64,000 bases of DNA from Chytridium lagenaria (GCA_025449115.1 JAHLKC010000030.1:124001-188000), one strand, 5' to 3'. Shown: positions 11,438 to 24,002, counted from the first letter of the stretch. The notes: a model not told the origin generated them from the sequence alone. Made by a program: numbers and translations.

Positions 11438-12569
11438 GATGTGGAATGATACGCGGGGATGAGACGTGGGACGATGGAACGACGAAAGAGATGGGAGACC
11501 AGACGGTTGGCCAGGGTGTGAAAAGAAAAATATGATTTTTTTCGTTTTTTTTTTTTTGGGTGGGAAATGGTGGTCGTGACCAAAGAGGCATGCCAGGAAA
11601 AAATCTCTCCGATGGGATTGATGGAGAGCGATTGGAATGTGATAAACTGTTTGAAAGGCTACAATTGGTGTTTGGGTATCGATCATGCACGCTTTAAGAA
11701 ATGCTTCAGACCATTTAAACCATCCATTTCCTTCATTGTTTTCAAGGATAGACAGAGTTGATCTGGTAGAAGTCCATACACAGCCATTTCCTTTTCAACT
11801 CAACTCCTGCGCATATCTACCTTTTTTTTGCATACAAATCGCGCCAAAACCTTTTGCAAATATACCTTATCCATCCACACAAGATCCACACGCAAAATAT
11901 CGCGTATAATTTATATGTAATTTATTGAACTCCTTGATAAATATTTTCGAACACTCCTATCTCGATCCACTTGTCCCCAGTTCTTAGTCCCCAGTTCTTA
12001 GTCCCCAGTTCTTAACCTGCTTTTGTTGCGCTATTTCCTTTGACCACGCTATATTCTCTGCGCTTACTCTTTCACTTCCATAAAGTCAACTCTAAGCGTT
12101 TTTGCAGAAGTGATGTTTTAAAAACGGCCTCCAAGAAAATGGGTTTTAAATTCCTTTTATGTATACATAATTCAAGTTTATTGGTTAACCCCTGTAGGTT
12201 AGCCTTAACTGCGTTGCTTAGTATACACGGCTGATAAGGAAGAATGCAAAAACGGAAAGATAATGTCGGAGGCCGAAAGGATCAAAAGGAAAGAGAAGGT
12301 TGGAAGGCAGGTAAGTAGGACCTATATATATATATTGCAATCAACTTTAACACTCATCCCTTCAACATCATCCAACAACAGAAAAAAGTGAGTAAAAAAG
12401 AATAAAACCCGGGCACCCTCCTCCTCCAAGAAAAAAAAAAAAAAACTCCTTACAGATAAAAACCCCCCAAACAACAAAAAAAATTGGTAACAACAACAAG
12501 AAAAGGAAATTGTTTTTACGATCAAAAGCAAAGAATAAGAAAAAGAAAAAAGGATAGACTCTTAACACC
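11438..12569. other. Intergenic region with no recognised gene
   Basis: AT-rich. Short open frames here have no family-like composition. It holds the 14-bp triple repeat listed separately and long A and T runs (about 11538-11557 and 12430-12445). It should contain the Arc1 promoter on its left and the 3' end of the next minus-strand gene on its right. Confidence 0.6.
11973..12014. repeat. 14-bp tandem repeat, three perfect copies
   Basis: Three identical 14-bp units (GTCCCCAGTTCTTA) at 11973, 11987 and 12001, in intergenic DNA. Confidence 0.95.
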
Positions 12570-15500
12570 TCAGGGTTGAAACGGTCTCATATACGGTTTC
12601 GTACTCACAAGCCCCTGCTCCTCCCTCACCACCGCCGCTCCTCTCCCATACGTCTGTGCCGCCGGGTACCCATGCGGCGGTGGTAGCGTAAAGGTCTCAT
12701 ACGCGCGAGAATCAGCGTGAAGGGGTTTCTGTGGACCTTCTTCTTTCATGGGGGGTAAGTGCGGTAGGGCGTTGGGAGTGGGGGAGGGGAGATGGAGGTG
12801 ATGGGTGGGGGGTAGGGGTACGTGGATGGAGTGGAGTGATGCCAGGCTGGGGGTGGCGGCGCGTCGGTGGGGGGTTTTGAGGGGGATGCGGAGGAGGTGG
12901 TTGATGCGGAGGATGAGAGGGGTTGGTCAAAGGTTGGTGGGTTGGTGGTAGCAACGCTGTAGTCTTGGGTAAGTATCTAGAAACAAGAAATATGTTAACG
13001 TTCATCATATTATCCCTTTCTTGGGGGGTTGTTATGGAAACGAGAGGGTTGAATAATTACCTTGCCACTAACACCTCCATGTCCAGCTGACGCAGCCGTT
13101 GGCGTCAACACTGGAACCAGAACTGGAGCCACCGGCTGCGTCACCACCGGCTGCGACACCACCGGCTGCGCCGCCATCGGCCTCACCGGCCCTCTATTGG
13201 ACACCGTCACAGGCACCGACACATTCCCCACCTCCTCTTCCCTCCCCATAGTCAATAACACCGGATTCCTCACCCGTCCAGCACTCGCCACGACATCCCG
13301 ATTCGTCAACTTCCTCGGAGCCAGTCTCCAATGCTCAACATCCTCCAACCACGTACCATCCGGAAGACACGGTTGGAGAACGTACCCACGTCTGTCGAGC
13401 GCTGAGAGGAGGGACGTGAGGGCTGAGATCTCGGCGAGAGGGACATCAGTGGTGGGATCGCGGGCACCGGCGGGGGGGAGGTTTCCTTGTGTCCAACGCC
13501 ATTGCGCGGGGTTGGCGGGAGCGGGGGCAGGTGGTGCGGGTGGTATGAATGGCACAGGGGGAGGAGCGGTTGATGTGAAAGGTGCAGGTGAGGGTTGGGT
13601 GTATTGAGAAGCAGTGTAAGGTTGGACGAAGCCTTCATCTCCAGCGTTCCGGCCATTCGGGGTAGGGGGTAACGGTTTTGGTCTCAAAGCGGGGGACGCT
13701 GTGCGACGTTGGTGGTTCAACATGACGGCTTGAGCACCATTTAAGGGGGGAGGAGGAGCAGCAGATGTGAGTGGTGGTGCTGGACGGGCAGAATAATGGG
13801 GACCGGAGGTTCGAGGGGCGGTTGAGACGGGTTGAGGGGAGGATGACCTGACGCTGATGGCAGTTGATGGAGGAGGCCTGACCGGAGCAGGGACGTGTGC
13901 GGGCGGTGCAGACACAGAAGAGTATGGGTAAGACGCGTCAACGGGGTATGAATAACCTGGTCCTCCTCCTCCTCCCCCGTGCTCAGGCTGAGGTTGAAAT
14001 GGTTGCTGAAAGGGTGACGCAGGCGAGGGACCTCTATCACTCTCTGCAGTCATAATGGCTCGCTGTCGAGGTGGTAATGATGAAGGAGGAGGAAGAGGAG
14101 GAGGTAAAGGCCCCGAGGCGCCAGCGTCTCCCGTCCTCCCCTCCTCTTTGACATCAACCCCTCTCGTGTCCATCTCCATCGTGGGTTGGGGTATCGGCGG
14201 TAAAGGCGGGGAAACCAATCTTTCGGTAGGTGGACGTCTCTCCTCGTTTTGAACCGTGGACCATTGTTGACGGTCAAGATGGTGTGCGGGGTAAGGAGCG
14301 TGGTGGTAGTGATCTAGAGGTTGAGTACGAGGAGGAGCGGATGGCGCGTGGGATGGGTAGGACGATGGTGGTGGAGGGTAAGGGTGACGAGGTAGATGGG
14401 ATGGACTACCAGGGTAACCCGCGTTCGAGCCATACTCTTCTGGGTGAGGAGGATAGTAAGGACGAGGTGGGTGGTGATGGCTGTAAGGCGAATGATGCTG
14501 CTGATAATAGTCCCTGGGAGGAGGATAAGGTGCAGATGCAGCAGATGGGTGGTGGTGAAGATGATGATGATGGTGGTGGTGAGGAGGAGGGGGATGCGGA
14601 TGAGAATGAGGATGATGAGGGTATCGTTCACCGCCTCGTGTCTCCTCAGACTCTGGCCCTGGTCCCGGGTTATGCTGATACGTCCCTCGACTCAACGCCA
14701 TGAGCGCTGACGTTGGATCGGCGGCATCGTCTTCCGCGGGGTGTTTTGGCAAAGGCTGCTGGTTCGCGTACCCAGCAGCAGGCGAATTCGGTGACCCCAT
14801 TCTTCTCTTTGCCAAACCCGACGCTGCATTCCCACCCACAGGATCCAACGACCTTGATCGCTTTCTCCCTGGAGCAGCAGGTTGAGGCGGTGACCGATCC
14901 TCAGACGACCCAGACCCACCTCCACGATACAGCGCAAGCAACGCATCCGATCCAGCGACAGTGCTCTCATCCCACTCCATAGCGTTTCGATCAGGCTTGG
15001 CCGACTTTTGACCTATGGGATCACGGGAATCCCCTGAACCTGACATGGGCCGGGGAGGTTTGCCAACGACCGGCGTTGACGCGTTCATATCCCGTCCTTG
15101 AACTATATGGTGATGGTTTCGCGCTCCATTCTCCAATGGTCTGTCATCTCCTGCTGAGGGGTAGAGGGGTTTCGAGGAGAACCAACTGCACCTTCTGATC
15201 CATTCAACGAGTCAACGGAAGCTGGAGTGGCAGCCTTTTTCGGTGGTTTCGCCTTTTTCTTTTTCAAAGGAATCATGGCAGGTGGGATTGGTTTTTGAGG
15301 CGGTCGTCTGCCATCTGAACCATCGTCCCCACCTCCAGCCTCATCATTATTCTCTCCTTGACCACCACCAGAAGCCCGCTTCTGACTCTTTTGCGGTGAG
15401 CTGTTTGATGAAGGCGTTGTTACAGGTTGTTGCTGTTGATGATTTTGTTGCTGCTGCTGTTGCTGCTGTTGGTTCTCGCGATCCCCATCATCAGCCTTTT

Positions 15501-18500
15501 TCGTTCCATCAGCATCAACAAGCGGCTCTCCCTCAACAACAAATCTATGTGGTTTCTGCTGTTGCGGCCAGCTCGGGTCAGACCCAGAAAGCGGGCTAGC
15601 CGATCTCCTACCCACAAAGATGGGAACCTTGCATCCACCTCCAACACCATCAACAATGCCCGCAGCACAGTTCCAGGCTTCTTCTGGGACAAAGGTACCC
15701 GACACCTCGTTTGTAGTGAGCAGGGCCTTCCACCTTGATTCGATCATTCTTGAAGTGACAGTATCGTATCTTTTTTCTTTAACGTGTGATAAAATTGAAT
15801 TCCAGAGCTTCACCATATCCGACTTGTTCTTTGCCAGATGCTTGAGGGATCGGCAGATACGCTCCCGCGACGGCCTTATTTCAAAGTCGCTCAAATGCTA
15901 ATGAAATAACAATCAATCAATAAATAAGAAACTAACATGTGAGAATGTTGTGGTATATATAGTCATAAGAATAATGATCAATATCCAAAGTAGTGGTAAT
16001 TACTAGGAAGAATATCCAAACAAGTGGTAATAACTAGGAATAATGCAATTCCTGATGGAATTACCAGTGATCGCCCAAACCCCAGATTGACCAGAAATAA
16101 TAAAATAAAGTAAAATATAGAGTTACACAAGACCTGAATAGAGTAAAAATGAAAATAAAAAGAAGAAAAAGAAGAAGAAGAAAAGAAGAAGAAGGAGGAA
16201 ATGAGAGAGGGATCGGGGGTTCACTTTTCAATAAAAAAATCTTCAAATGAAGATTGACCATCCCATCCCATCCCATCATCCCATCTCCGTATATAATACA
16301 CTCCCCTCAGAATTACAAACATAGATAAAATCAGTATATGATGGCCATCATCACCAAATGCTTCATCATCGCCATCACCATCATCATCGTCAACATTTCA
16401 AAAACAAACACACAAATTGTTTGTTCTCCCTGTCCATCCATCCATCCATCTACATCTATATCTATCCATCCATCGCTGGTACAGAGTACCATCTCCCCAT
16501 ATCTTATCCATCCATACCATATCCATACCATCTACCTGTCACTTTCAATACCATACTATAAATACTACATTTAACATGATCAACAAAAGGTAAAGTGGAG
16601 AGAGAACGGGCGCAAGCAACAAGATAGAGATGGATGGGAATAAGGTGGAAGATCTCTTACTGTTTAAGGAATACGGGTACGAGCAAAGGGAATAGGAACG
16701 AGTAGGATGAGCTTAGAACAAACTTGAATCGTGATATAGAGACAGAGAGAGACAGAGAGAGAGAGAGAGAGTATAAAGGTGATGAGTCAAAATGAAGTAA
16801 GGCCGTCGCCGTCTTGTCCCGCAACAAGAAGCGAATTCCTCTCCCAAAAAGAACAAGAAAAAAATTCGGAAAATCAAAAATCAAAAAAATGAAAAATATA
16901 AAAATAATAAATAAATAAAAAATAAAAGAAAATAATCTGTTTTCAGAAACAAAACTCCAGGAGGAAGTCGAGGAAGAAAGAAGAAGCAAATAAAAAAAAG
17001 ACCTTTCTTCATTATTTCTTTTTCGGTGGGGCAAGTTCCGGACCCAAGCAGCTGATATCCCCCCCCCCAATCCAATCATTTTGCTCCCAAAAAAATGTCT
17101 TTCATTCCAAATTTGAATAAAGATCGTCGGGACTGGCTTGCTTTGCAGTTTTCATTTTCCGTCCGAAAAGCTTTGCCCTTCCCACCCAAAATCAACTGAG
17201 AGGAATGGAAACTATACCCTTCCACTCATTGCTTTCAGTCCCATAAAAAAATCAACCGAGGTGAATGGAAACTAAAAAACTCACGGACAAAAGACAGAAA
17301 GAGAGCTTGGGGAGATAAGTAGAGAAATAAAAGAGAGACGGGAATGGCGAGTAGGAGAGGATGTATCAAAGCATGTTCATGAGAAAACAGCTGCTCAAAC
17401 TCATTACATATCTAGCTTACCTTGAGTACCAGAACACAGTCAAGAAATCTGGATAGCATGGATGGAGGAAAACCCCCAAAAACACAGGTCAGCAATCTCT
17501 TTTCACAAAACAAAACGGGAAAGGGGCAAGCACCAGAGATAAATACAAAGCGCAAACTCACCGATAAACTTGAGCTCTCGATATATGAAACACTTCCTTA
17601 AAATACGCCTCCAAATTCGACACCTTATATCTATACAGCTTCTTTCCCACAATATTGCTAATAGCCACCACTGTCCTCTGAAACCGTTCCTGCCGCTCTA
17701 GAATCGCCTCAAGGTGATGTGGGCATCCACTGCTGCTGGCGTGTCCTTTAAATGCAGTCCCGTCTTTGGAGGCCGAGGTGGTGGATGACGAGGACGAGGA
17801 GCCTTCTCCTGATGAAGAGGAGGAGGAGGAGGAAGATGCGGGTGGGGATGGAGGAGAGTTGGCGGATGAGGAGCGGGAAGAGGAGGAGGAGGAGGATGAT
17901 GCGTTGTTGTGGTGATAGTGATGGTGATGGTGTGTTGTCGTGGTGGTGGTTGTAGTGGTGGTTGACGTGTTCTGGCCGTTCGCAGCCGTTATCTTTGTGG
18001 ACGATGATGTGGTTGACGACGAGTTTTTCGAATTCTTGTCATCGCACTCACAGTTCACCTTTAATCTTTTTTTAAAAGAAGAAAAACCTTAATAAAAAAG
18101 ACATAATTGTTTTTGGTGGGAGACAAGTAGAACGTTGGCAGCGCGAAGGATCAGCGAAAATAATCGCTCTTCCGCCGATCTTTTTTATCCAATCAGAGCC
18201 ATGTGTGACCCTTCTCCTGTGAAAATTTGGTCCCAGCGAATAACACTCCTTCGATCTGTTGACCGGAACCATGAAGAAACTAGAGGTTGGGAAGGTTGGG
18301 GGTGGAGAGGGGTGCAAAGAGACAAAGAGAGGCGGTTTGAAAGTGAGCGACAGCTCATCACTTTCTGTTGTTGCTGTTTTTGAAAATGGGCGATGATGGC
18401 CAGATTGGGAGAGTAGTGCATCCATTCTCCATGACATTGATGTGAAAAAGAAGGACAGATGGAGAGAAAAAAAGAAGAAGCATACAATGAGAAAGAACTT

Positions 18501-18594
18501 ACCCATTGATGGCCACACTCCCTCTAAACGTCTTTGAAGGATGATGCAAAGTCTCTCGATCAATCTTTGCCTCTTCCTCATCCAATTCATCCAT
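12570..18594 (-). CDS. Large low-complexity protein with a ParB/KorB-like helix-turn-helix
   Basis: Family not recognised as a named gene. Minus-strand reading: ATG 18594 starts an acidic leader (MDELDEEEAKIDRE). Next come Ser/Thr/His-rich low complexity and a conserved-looking helical block: HLEAILERQERFQR, NIVGKKLYRYKVSNLEAYF, then KEVFHISRAQVYR, FLDCVLVLK, HLSDFEIRPSRERICRSLK and MVKLWNSILSHVK, finishing with SRMIESRWKALL. The rest is Gln-, His-, Pro- and Ser-rich, with a nuclear-signal-like KRSRSLD and several Lys clusters, to a stop at 12570. Introns include 17449-17561 and an exceptional 1.5-kb one at 15898-17420, separated by a 28-nt microexon (17421-17448). One frameshift joins two overlapping frames near 15110-15136 and another probably lies near 12700-12760. 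A nuclear DNA-binding regulator is plausible. Long plus-strand open frames (e.g. 14230-14703) are antisense shadows. Confidence 0.75.
15898..17420 (-). other. Unusually long intron of the HTH-like gene
   Basis: Donor GTAAGC follows the microexon ending at 17421 and the acceptor TTAG precedes the exon starting at 15897; the reading phase matches across it. The 1.5 kb holds only AT-rich simple sequence: a 31-bp imperfect repeat, GA-rich and CATC tracts, and no convincing coding exon. Confidence 0.7.
15980..16041. repeat. 31-bp imperfect tandem repeat inside the long intron
   Basis: Units 15980-16010 and 16011-16041 share most positions (AATATCCAAA, then AGTGGTAAT and ACTAGGAA). Confidence 0.85.
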
Positions 18595-20759
18595 GACTAT
18601 AGTATACTCTGAGCGTGATGATGATGCAGATGATGATGATGATGATGATGATGCTGATTACTCCTACGACGATGCAAAAAACAGAGCAAAGTGTTCAGTG
18701 AGGGAACAAGAGAGAAATAAATAGAAAAGAAAGAAAAAAAAAGCAAGTGGATGACTCTTCGAATAGAAAAATGATCAACGGAGGGATCGGCAGATGGCGT
18801 GGGACAAGACAATTTCAAATTCCAAATTTCGTGAATTATTTTAGTATTATTTATTTTAATTATTTATTAATATTTAATTAATTTGTTGAAAACAATAATA
18901 ATATTTAATAAACAACTTTAAAATAAAAGACAAATCGAGAAAATAAACAATGATAAAAATGTGTGTACGTTATATTAAAATATCGATTGTTCGATTTTGT
19001 TTTGTTTTTTAACCAGTGTGTGTGCAATGACGGCTTTTGTTTTGAATTACGGGTACAATAATGAACTTGTTTTCGAGTTTTTTGATGGCTGAAAAGGAGT
19101 ACCTGGTGAGGAGACATGCGATTAGGATTTAACATATGAACGAGTGACACAGAGGGACGGTGGAAAAGTCGAGGGTAGTTTGTGAGCCACTGGGAGGGAG
19201 TAGATAGAATTGTGAGAGAGAAAGGTAAGATAAACTCACGTTGCAGGATTTTCCACTAGTCAAGTTGTTCACGCGCGCGCATCAAACCGGAATGGGTGGT
19301 CACGTAAAACTTGTATGCTCCATTATATTTTGACGCGTTGGATAAAAAAGTGTATGTAGACGCTGGATTTTTAAGCCATATGAACATGAGATGTTCTGTG
19401 CTTCATTTGCTATAAGAGGGCAATGGGGCAACGTCAAACGTAAACTCGATCAAACCGAGGAAAGAAGTCGTTAAAAAAAATTAAAAAGGACATCAAAAGG
19501 TTTACATTCTCAAATAGAACGTTCCACGTCTTTATTACGCGTTGAAATAGATTTTGTAACATGATAATGTTCTTGAACAGTTGAGTCGGGGTATTGATGA
19601 AACACCGCCATACCACCGTTATCACCATTTCCTTCCACCTTCATATTTTCTAACCAAAACCTGCCGTTACAAGTACACGTCCAGTGACGATTCCCTGTCA
19701 CGATGGTAGCTCATGTCCCGCTTATAGAACCATACCGGTTTTCTAATCATCACGAAAGCGGTGATCTGGGCATGGCTATGATAAACAGAGAGACTTACAG
19801 TTAAGTGTTTCTTTTTTTCCCTTACCTCATGACGCCTTAGTGAAATTTTTGTACAACAGAATACCAATACTTGGCTGAGGAGAGAGTCTGGTGGTGTATC
19901 GACCACGAGCGCGGTCATGAACTTGTTCCCATTCACGCTATGGATTGGGCGCGGCATCAGTACATCCCAGGATCTTGATAAAGAGAACAGCTGCTGCAGG
20001 GCTGTCGGTCGTCACGGGTATCAATTCATGAGGGATATAGGAAAGCTGTTCGATGAAACCACATTGCTTTTTTTTTGGAAGGCTGTTTCTCACCATATTT
20101 TTTTCCAAATGTTCAAGCTTGTCGGTCAAGCTGAGAATTGAGCGACGTCGATGTACGCAGGATCCCTTCCGTTCACGACGATCAGAACTAATGAAAGAAT
20201 GTTTTGAATTAAATCACAAGGCGTAATTCAGTTTTTAAAAACAGGTTTACCGGGAAAAAAAAAAAACAAAAAAAAAAACAAACAAAAAACGCATTCAAGG
20301 ATTTTTTTACTGGTACTCAAGAAAAGACATGACGAATCTGATGCAAATCAAGTGCTATAAGGTGAAAACACAATCGTTTAGATAAGCTCCAACTACAATT
20401 TCGGTAGATACGAGAACCTTCTAAAAGTCACCAAAATGGTTTCCTTTCGTTGTTTCTCTAAATCAAATCTACTGATCACTTTTTTGTTTATTTCTAGGAA
20501 GTGGAAGTTGTGGTGAAGGGGATGTATCTCAAACTTTCGTTTGAGAGAGCAAAAGGGCCAAAAGTTGTGCGGGTGTGTAAGGTAAAGAATATGAGAAAAG
20601 ACACGTAAAAAAACAAAACAATCAACGCAACGCAACGAACGAACGAACGAACAAACAACGAGCAACAAATAACATGATTATAATCAAGGCGTAAAGGTAT
20701 GTGAACTTTAGGGGGGAAGCACGAAACATAATTACCACAAAATACGTCTACATTTTCAT
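18595..20759. other. AT-rich intergenic region with possible degraded coding remnant
   Basis: Mostly AT-rich with simple repeats: a GATGAT tract near 18617-18656, a poly-A/C tract near 20257-20290, and a GAAC repeat near 20636-20655. On the minus strand between about 20190 and 19430 are short protein-like pieces in changing frames (for example HWTCTCNGRFWLENMKV and CGFIEQLSYIPHELIPV) separated by stops. They could be a decayed gene or a short frameshifted gene of unknown family. I cannot assign a product. Confidence 0.4.
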
Positions 20760-23621
20760 TCACACCACTGTTGCAGCAACTCCTCTCCCACTCTCCTCCA
20801 TCTCCCTCCTCAACCTTCCATTCTCCGTCTCCGCCTTCACAACCCTCGCCATAGTCTGACTCAACGCCACCTCCAAATAAGTCAACCTCATTGACAACGC
20901 ATCCAAATCCTGTTCCACCTCCCCACTCTTCACCGCCACATCCACACCTCCAAGCGTCCCCCGAATCTGCTGCAACAGCGTCTGCGCATCCGATAAAGCA
21001 CTCGCAGGATCTCCACCGAGATTCGAATGCACAGATCCAGAAGTTGGAAGCTTCACCGCTACAACGCTGTGGAGGGATGACGCGCTATCGGAATGACCTA
21101 GCGCAGTCGTGGTTTGACCGGAAGGTTGCGTCACACTCACTCGGATGGGGGTACCCGCGCTCACGCTCAATGGACGAGGTTCCTCTTTAACAGGTATCGC
21201 AGAGGATCCCGTTTTTTTCCCATCCACGCTCGACGGTCGAACTCTCGGTGGGGGGGGTGGAATGTTCCCCGGTCGAGATCCAGCAGGCGGACCAGGGATT
21301 CTTTCCTTCAACGATCCGGATCCTGTTGCCAACACGGCGGCGACGGCGGTACGTCGATTCAACCCACCCTTTCGTCCAATCGTCCCGGCATCATGAGCGG
21401 CGATGGATTGGAGGGAGGAGGAGGTGGGGAGACCTGTGGATTGGGTGGCCTCTTGAACAACTTCCGCGTCAAGAACCTCACTGGTGGGTCTCCCCCCCAT
21501 GCTTTGATGTGGAACACGCGGTGGACGTGTTGAAGCACCACTGAGATGACTCAACCTCCTGGAAGGGTTTCCAGCGGCCCCAGTGGTGCCCGCGACCCCG
21601 TATTCCGATATGCTCCTGAAATGATGATCCCCGCCGCGTGGGAAATAGTTGGACGATGGGTAGTAACTCCCGTGCGTGTTGGACGTGGGAGAGGTGGAGG
21701 TGCCTAATCCTGCTGCTGCCGTGGCGGCGGCTACAGTGGCGCTGATTTCACCAGAGGAACGGTATTGGTCGGAGAAGGAACGGAGGTGGGAGGTTTGAGC
21801 GGGGAGAGGAGGAGAGGAGAGGGAGGAGAGGTTGGCAGCGATGCTGGTGCTTGCGTGGGTGTTTTGAAGGGGGGTGGGTTGGGATATGGGGTTTGGGAGG
21901 GTGCGGAGGTTGGTGGAGGAAGGGGAGGTGGGGAGTGGGGAGGGACGTTTACCGGAGGTTGGGGATTCTTGGAGGAGTTCTTCAATACGAGGGGGTGGTG
22001 GGACTGCGTTTTATAAAATAATGCACGTCAGTTATAAAACCCTTTTGTTTAAAACGCCATTTAGTAGCAATAGCTCACACCCCAAACTCCGATAACTCCC
22101 ATCCCTAAATGTATGAAGAGCCGCCCAAATCATCACAAGTAACCACCCTAAGTCACTCTATTTAATTTCAAAACGACGCGCGTCTTCCCTCCACGCAAAC
22201 AAAGGAATCCCCCTTTACAAACCCACCGAATCCCAAGAACGTCGTCTCCCATAAAAAAAGAACCGAAAAACACACTCACCAATCATCTCCGTTCCAAACC
22301 CTTTAATCACCTCCACCGCCTCCGTGCTCCCTGAAAGCGCCGCAACCTGTTGCGCCGTCTGTCCACTCTTATTCCCCTTTTCCCGATCCGCCCCTCTCAT
22401 CAACAACCATCTCAAACATTCCGTCGCATTCCTCGCAGCCGCAACATGTAGTGGCGTGTTGCCGGCTACATTCGTTGCACCAAGATTCGCACCGAAATCG
22501 ACGAGTAAAGCCACGACGCTGTCGTGGTTATTCATGCAGGCCTTTTTTTGAGGGAGAGATTTTTTTGGGGGTGCCGGGGTAAAGAGATATTAGATGGTGA
22601 AGGACGTTTGGGTGGGAGGTTAACGGAGAGAGAAGCGCGTACCTGATGAAGAGGTCCTTTTCCACTTTCATCGAACACTTCAGTGTCACCCCGCGCCATG
22701 AGGAGACGTTCCACGCATTCACTGTACCCAAGGGACGCGGCGTAATAAAGCGGGGTGAGACCCATGATATCAGGGGAATTCACCCAAGCCCCATAACTCA
22801 ACAAAGTCTAATCCATTGAGTCAGTAATGCAAAAAAAAAACAAACAAAAACAAAGTAAAAAAACCACCACTTCCTCACCTGAACCGACACGGCCTTATTT
22901 TGCGCCGCGGCAATATGCAACGGTGTCTTCCACTGCAACGTCTCACTCACCCTGAAATCCAAGAACGCACCCATTTCAATCAACATGGATATCATCTCCT
23001 TATCGTTATTGACGACCGCGATGCTTAATGGTGTTTCTATTTTATATATTAGTGATACCGGCGGGGACGGGTATGGGTTATTTACCCCCTGTCTCGGACC
23101 AAAAGTTGGGGTCGATCCCTTTGGCGCCTTTTTCTTTGACTCTTTCAAGGTTGCCTTTTTGAACGTCCTCTAGGAAGCGTTTTTGATTTTTGGGAGTTGG
23201 CATCGCGTCGCCTTCGGGGGGAGTAGTGGTTTGGCGTTTCTTGGGGATGAATTCAAGAAGACACTATGGGTGGGTAAACCATTAGAACACCCACACACAC
23301 AGGGAGTCTTTCAACTTTAAACAACGAGAAAAGAACTTCTCCCCTCCCCCACACTCTCCCTTGTAAACTTACATTACTCTCCATCCCATAACTCCCTAAA
23401 TCCCTCTTCTCCTCCAAGAATTTCCCAAGTTTCCCACCACTCGCGGACAGAAAGAGACCGTGGTTAAGCGCATCCTTCATGTCGGAGGCGACCTTTTCGC
23501 AGACTTGTTTCTTGATGTTGTACACGAGGTCTGTGGGGGAGGCGCGGAGAGCTTTTTGGACGCCAAGGGATGGGACGGAGACGCGGACAAACATGGGGGG
23601 TGCGGAGGAGGGTTGGGCCAT
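20760..23621 (-). CDS. SPN/F0 ubiquitin-like plus ankyrin-repeat protein (SHANK-like N-terminal layout)
   Basis: From ATG 23621 on the minus strand: an N-terminal ubiquitin-like fold (FVRVSVPSLGVQKALRA, DLVYNIKKQVCEKV, DALNHGLFLSASGGKLGKF, YGMESN, LLEFIPKKR) that resembles the SPN domain of SHANK or the F0 domain of talin. About five ankyrin repeats follow (TPLSIAVVNNDKEMISMLIE, KTPLHIAAAQNKA, LTPLYYAASLGYSECVERLL, NTPLHVAAARNATECLRWLL, GQTAQQVAALSGSTEAVEVI). The long tail is Pro/Ser-rich, with a proline run, and ends in a predicted coiled coil (LDALSMRLTYLEVALSQ to the stop at 20760). Introns fit near 23272-23372, 23040-23085, 22805-22880, 22545-22640 and 22015-22280. Probably a scaffold at membrane or cytoskeleton; SHANK's PDZ and SAM domains are not seen. 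Confidence 0.8.
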
Positions 23622-24002
23622 AGTTGCGGGAGAAGGTGGAGGTTCAAAAGAGGTGTGTGTGGGGGAAGTTGTGGATAGATCAGTAGGAGAATGGAAGAAA
23701 GGCTTGTAGGGCCTTTATAGAGGATGGTCTATTGCGTCTCCTCTGCGACTGTCGCCTCTGGGAGTTGAGTGTGAGGACTCTTTTTGGTGCAAAGAAATGA
23801 GGTTGAGGAATAGGTGTTTATTATGCCAATCATGCGATACCCTCCACTTTTAATTCCAACACATCTTCGTGCCCGCAGTTTCGGCCCCCTTTGAACCCCC
23901 CCACCATTGTCTCCATTTTACCAGCACTTCTTCACCCTCAAAGTAAGTAAACCCGAACATGAAATTGTCAAAAAACGTGTAAACAGTAAACAAAAAAATT
24001 GG
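23622..24002. other. Divergent promoter region
   Basis: Lies between the ankyrin gene (minus) and the UBX-like gene (plus). No gene recognised. A TTTATAG element near 23715 and a pyrimidine-rich stretch near 23850-23935 are the only visible features. The plus-strand frame is open upstream of 24003 but has no earlier ATG. Confidence 0.45.

Noticed and set aside
14230..14703. Long plus-strand open frame rich in Gly, Glu and Asp
   Set aside because: Antisense shadow of the His/Pro-rich minus-strand protein; composition mirrors the CAC/CCT repeats.
16338..16574. Plus-strand frames rich in Ile/His and Pro/Ser
   Set aside because: Simple-sequence CATC and ATCC tracts inside the long intron; no coding character.
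16730..16775. GA-rich tract that might be a regulatory GAGA element
   Set aside because: Ordinary microsatellite in an intron; no independent support.
20257..20290. Poly-A/C tract as a retroelement tail
   Set aside because: No reverse-transcriptase or target-site duplication nearby; looks like simple sequence.
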